This document shows positions 61,993 to 64,000 of a stretch of DNA of 64,000 nucleotides, one piece after another. A program made the position numbers and the translations under genes. Origin of the DNA: Lentibacter sp. (GTDB taxonomy: Bacteria; Pseudomonadota; Alphaproteobacteria; Rhodobacterales; Rhodobacteraceae); assembly GCA_016744435.1 (NCBI GenBank), contig JADGEJ010000012.1, forward strand, positions 1 to 64,000. Direction: 5' to 3'. Every line of letters starts with the position of its first letter. The stretch's first letter is position 1. The notes beneath the pieces were generated by a model. That model made no database searches. It was not told the DNA's origin and saw nothing but the letters and a program-made list of their open reading frames with translations.

Positions 61993-63084
61993 TTATTGGC
62001 CTTCGCCTTCCTCCTCATCATCCTCGACAACCAGTGTCAGATCACCGCTGGCAGTGAGCGCACCAATGCCTGCGACCACCGCGTTCATCGCGGCTTCGCC
62101 ATCCTTTGGCTTGATTTTGCCAGTCTCGGTGATCTCCTCGCGCAGCCCTTCGGCCATGCGTTTGGAGATGTTGTTGAGGATATACTCGGCAGAGGCGTCA
62201 AGCTCGGCGTTGTCAGCGCCTTTTGCGTGGGCGAGGGCCACAAGCAGCACGTCGGCTTCGACTTCACGGATGATTTTGGGAACGTCAACAGGGCCCACAC
62301 GCGCGGGAATATGCACGAAGGTGAAGATCGCGCGACGCAGCTTTTGAGAGAACTCGGCATCATCCTCTTCAAGCCCGCTGAGGACTTCGTCGCGCGTGCC
62401 CGAGGCTGAGATGTTGAGGATCGCTCCGAGGCGGTCAACCGGATCTTCTGCGAAGGCGCGGGGCGGCACGGTTTCGAACTGGGCCGCGAGCGACAGGCCG
62501 ATACGATCAACCGCCTCGGGCGTGACTTTGCCTGTCAGGGAGACAGCGTAGGTTATCTTGCGGGCGCGCGGGCCGGGCAGCTTGCCGAGCAAGTCAGCGG
62601 CCTTTGGGACGGGCAGCTTGGAGAGCAAAACCGCGGCAACTTCTGTGCTTTCTTCCTCGATGATGGGCAGCAATTTTTCGACATCAAGCGCGCGGATACG
62701 CTCCCACGGATCGCCTATCTGGCGCACCCCGGCCTCTTTGCGCAGGCGGGCGGCTGTTTGTGGCGAGATGCGCCCCTCAAGGGCGGCAAGCGCTTCGGCG
62801 AGGCCTTGAGGAAAGGTGAGACCCATGGCTTCGATCTCGGAGGCGAACTCTGCGAGCACAGAGGCGAGCGTTTCACGATTAATGTAGCGCATGGCGCTCA
62901 TCTGCTGGGCAAGGGCGGTTTGGCTGGCTTCGGTGAGCCGCTCAAGCGGCACATCGGCACCTTCGTTGAGCAAGAATCGCACAATGATGGCGGCTTTTTG
63001 CTTGTGCGTTAGCTGCGGATTCGCTGGTACAGGCGCCACCTGTTTGGCAGGTGAAATGCGTGCGAGGGGCTGAAGTGTGCTCAT
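61993..63084 (-). CDS. fliG: flagellar motor switch protein FliG (divergent)
   Basis: Three FliG domains can be followed: an N-terminal part (HKQKAAIIVRFLLNEGADVP), a middle domain (WERIRALDVEKLLPIIEEES, LLSKLPVPKAADLLGKLPG) and a C-terminal torque domain (RRAIFTFVHIPARVGPVDVP). The middle EHPQ motif reads EEES, so the contact with FliM may be altered. A Glu-rich tail (DDEEEGEGQ) ends the 363-aa protein. No other flagellar gene is adjacent, although FliG belongs to a large cluster in most species. Confidence 0.88.
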   Translation of the reverse strand: MSTLQPLARISPAKQVAPVPANPQLTHKQKAAIIVRFLLNEGADVPLERLTEASQTALAQQMSAMRYINRETLASVLAEFASEIEAMGLTFPQGLAEALAALEGRISPQTAARLRKEAGVRQIGDPWERIRALDVEKLLPIIEEESTEVAAVLLSKLPVPKAADLLGKLPGPRARKITYAVSLTGKVTPEAVDRIGLSLAAQFETVPPRAFAEDPVDRLGAILNISASGTRDEVLSGLEEDDAEFSQKLRRAIFTFVHIPARVGPVDVPKIIREVEADVLLVALAHAKGADNAELDASAEYILNNISKRMAEGLREEITETGKIKPKDGEAAMNAVVAGIGALTASGDLTLVVEDDEEEGEGQ

Positions 63085-63231
63085 GAGACTCCCTTTGATG
63101 CCATCTGTGAGAGGTTATCCAAGGGGCCCTAAGAAAGGCTTTCTGGGAGCTCAAAAAACCACCCGCAAAGCTGTAATGTACCAACAACTTACCGGGAGTT
63201 TGGCTAAAATTGTCAGCAGTTTTTCAGCGCC

Positions 63232-63491
63232 TTAGCTGTTGGTGTGCTCATGGCGGAAGTCATACAGCGTTGCATAGTCGGCTGTTTCGCTGTTGGGATG
63301 ATAGCGATAGACAAGTGCTTTGCCGCCCCAGTTTACGACATCAGTTCTGTTGAATCCGGTGGCGGAAAACCACATGTAATAGACAAAACGTCAACCGCCT
63401 GTTGGCCGGGGCGGATCATCTGGAAGTGGCTCACCTGTGCCACTTCCAGCTCCGCCATTGTCTGCGCTACTTTCGCTTGAAAAACTGACAT
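63232..63491 (-). pseudogene. small gene with a frameshift
   Basis: The first frame gives MSVFQAKVAQTMAELEVAQV and SHFQMIRPGQQAVD, then loses sense. A second frame continues YYMWFSATGFNRTDVVNWGG and KALVYRYHPNSETADYATLY to HEHTNS and a stop. Both halves are clearly protein-like and abut near GTTTTGTC, where one base is missing or two are extra. The intact protein would have about 85 residues. I do not recognise it. Either a real mutation or a sequencing error could be the cause. Confidence 0.6.
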
Positions 63492-63515
63492 GCAGTTTTT
63501 CGCCGGAAACACTTA

Positions 63516-64000
63516 TCAGCTCTCGCCGAACACGCGGGCAAAAATAGTGTCGACGTGTTTGGTGTGATATTCCATGTCGAACTTGGCTTTGATGCCATCT
63601 TCGCCGAGGGCTGTGACGACTTCGGCGTCAGCCAGCAGAAGCTCTTGGAAATCAAGGCGTTTTTCCCAGACTTGCAGCGCGTTGCGTTGCACCATTGAGT
63701 AGGCGTCTTCGCGCGACACGCCGGCTTGCGTGAGAGCGAGAAGAACGCGCTGTGACATGACCAAGCCCGGGAACTTGTTCATGTTGTCGAGCATGTTCTC
63801 AGGGAAGATCAGCATCTTTTCAACGACACCCGTGAGGCGGGCGAGGGCAAAGTCGAGCGTGATGGTGGCGTCAGGGCCAATCGCGCGCTCAACGGAAGAG
63901 TGCGAGATGTCACGCTCATGCCAGAGGGCGACATTTTCCATCGCCGGAACAACGGCCATGCGCACGAGGCGCGCGAGGCCTGTGAGGTTTTCTGTCAGCA
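63516..64000 (-). CDS. purB: adenylosuccinate lyase PurB (partial, 5' end beyond window)
   Basis: It catalyses two steps of purine synthesis. Only the C-terminal 160 residues are inside the window; the frame is open to the edge. The superfamily signature lies in ENVALWHERDISHSSVERA with the catalytic Ser in the DISHSS loop, followed by the helical end (MEYHTKHVDTIFARVFGES). The gene continues to the right. Confidence 0.95.
   Translation of the reverse strand, partial: LTENLTGLARLVRMAVVPAMENVALWHERDISHSSVERAIGPDATITLDFALARLTGVVEKMLIFPENMLDNMNKFPGLVMSQRVLLALTQAGVSREDAYSMVQRNALQVWEKRLDFQELLLADAEVVTALGEDGIKAKFDMEYHTKHVDTIFARVFGES

Noticed and set aside
63244-63480. Open frame on the plus strand
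   Set aside because: The opposite strand carries the two protein-like halves of a frameshifted gene, which explain the region better.

Overview
The window is a core-type stretch of an alphaproteobacterial chromosome, most likely a marine member of the Rhodobacteraceae (Roseobacter group). This is inferred from gene content and order: a NasTS-controlled nitrate assimilation operon, a HutF/HutG-type histidine pathway, tandem DMT transporters, an RSP_2648-type PIN protein, DUF2852/DUF2927 proteins, a divergent FliG and moderately GC-rich coding sequence. No plasmid, prophage or CRISPR array is visible.

Layout. (1) 1-1400: wreckage of an accessory (defence-like) segment. It holds a HEPN fragment, a frameshifted SIR2 remnant, and then a sequence resembling a tRNA 3' end followed by a 16-bp hairpin, which may mark an old integration boundary. 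(2) 1.7-15.6 kb: nitrate/nitrite assimilation, read leftwards as nasT-nasS, an untranslated leader, nrtA-nrtB-fused double ATPase-nirB-nirD-nasA-trpD2-cysG. Most junctions are 4-bp ATGA overlaps. The leader before nrtA carries two tandem hexaloop hairpins and a terminator, which is the layout expected for ANTAR (NasT) antitermination. (3) 16.2-23.7 kb: histidine utilisation, with hutC facing a hutI-hutH-hutG-hutU operon and hutF divergent from hutI across a palindrome-bearing promoter region. (4) 24-30 kb: a c-type cytochrome, pseudoazurin, lipB coupled to a membrane LytTR regulator, a DUF2306 protein, tRNA-Leu(GAG), an unknown protein convergent with an XRE-type regulator, and a decayed TauD-family dioxygenase gene. 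(5) 30-45.6 kb: a long acidic low-complexity protein, thiamine pyrophosphokinase, two DMT exporters, L-serine dehydratase with a GST, three EF-hand proteins (two of them a recent tandem duplication), rpiA, gor, hflK-hflC-DUF2065 and a DegP-type protease. (6) 45.7-64 kb: small membrane proteins, glnE, a lipoprotein, an rRNA methyltransferase, PIN and M48 proteins, a P450, an Asp/Glu racemase-type enzyme, a DedA protein, a VWA/CoxE protein with a 54-aa neighbour, a DUF2927 lipoprotein, an acyltransferase with a DMT transporter, an isolated fliG, a frameshifted small gene, and the 3' part of purB running off the right edge.

How it works together. The nas operon imports nitrate, reduces it to ammonium (NasA, then NirBD with siroheme from CysG) and is switched by NasS/NasT through RNA antitermination. 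The hut genes turn histidine into glutamate, ammonia and formate. glnE tunes glutamine synthetase and sdaA deaminates serine, so nitrogen supply is a strong theme. The most unusual signals are the asymmetric double ATPase, the ANTAR leader, the decayed defence segment with a possible attachment site, the EF-hand tandem duplication, the unknown protein/regulator pair near 28 kb, and several small or broken genes. I found no complete, clearly new system. The pair near 28 kb is the best intact unknown.
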